From contig CM076261.1 of the NCBI GenBank assembly GCA_038380795.1, positions 12,468,556-12,532,555 on the forward strand: 64,000 nucleotides of DNA, in the 5' to 3' direction. The notes beneath the pieces were generated by a model that worked only from the letters and a program-made list of their open reading frames with translations, was not told the DNA's origin and made no database searches. The stretch is from Pyrocephalus nanus (lineage: Eukaryota > Chordata > Aves > Passeriformes > Tyrannidae). The position numbers and the translations under genes are program-made. This document shows positions 63,355-64,000 of this stretch, piece by piece (positions within the stretch are counted from its first letter, which is position 1; each line of letters begins with the position of its first letter).

Positions 63355-64000
<646 letters not shown>

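Overview
This is vertebrate nuclear DNA and almost certainly avian. The genes have introns with GT...AG boundaries. Truncated CR1 LINE 3' ends are scattered through the window, several still carrying the bird-type tip with a degenerate ATTCTGTGATTCT tail. There is also one LTR of a type I recognise from bird genomes, and a class III (ERVL-like) retroviral fossil. Species cannot be fixed from the sequence.

Layout. Positions 1-17066 hold the 5' two thirds of TMX3 on the minus strand, a thioredoxin-like ER membrane protein of the protein disulfide isomerase family. I can place 13 coding exons. The phases join perfectly through 868 coding bases (289 codons plus one base) without a stop. The start codon (17066) sits in a CpG island at about 16.7-17.35 kb, which is the TMX3 promoter. 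The gene leaves the window on the left inside coding exon 13, so the later exons, including the expected transmembrane segment and C-terminal ER-retrieval tail, are not here.

From about 17.35 to 63.35 kb there is no protein gene I can support. The stretch is AT-rich and contains six dated-looking CR1 fragments (one with another CR1 tip nested in it), a roughly 1.1 kb solo-LTR-like element at 42.4-43.5 kb, a heavily broken ERVL-type pol fossil at about 57.4-59.6 kb, several T/G-rich low-complexity tracts, short tandem repeats and homopolymers, and a few GC-richer islands of unknown origin.

From 63355 the first coding exon of CCDC102B begins on the plus strand and runs off the right edge. TMX3 and CCDC102B are therefore head to head, as I recall for human chromosome 18q22. 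The TMX3 CpG island may serve as a shared bidirectional promoter, with CCDC102B 5' non-coding exon(s) spliced over about 46 kb; no such upstream exon could be identified by eye.

The two genes have no shared pathway that the sequence shows: TMX3 is an ER oxidoreductase and CCDC102B a coiled-coil protein. I found no previously undescribed biological system. The main points of interest are the gene arrangement, alternative starts of CCDC102B, a weak TMX3 splice donor, and the rearranged or nested repeats.
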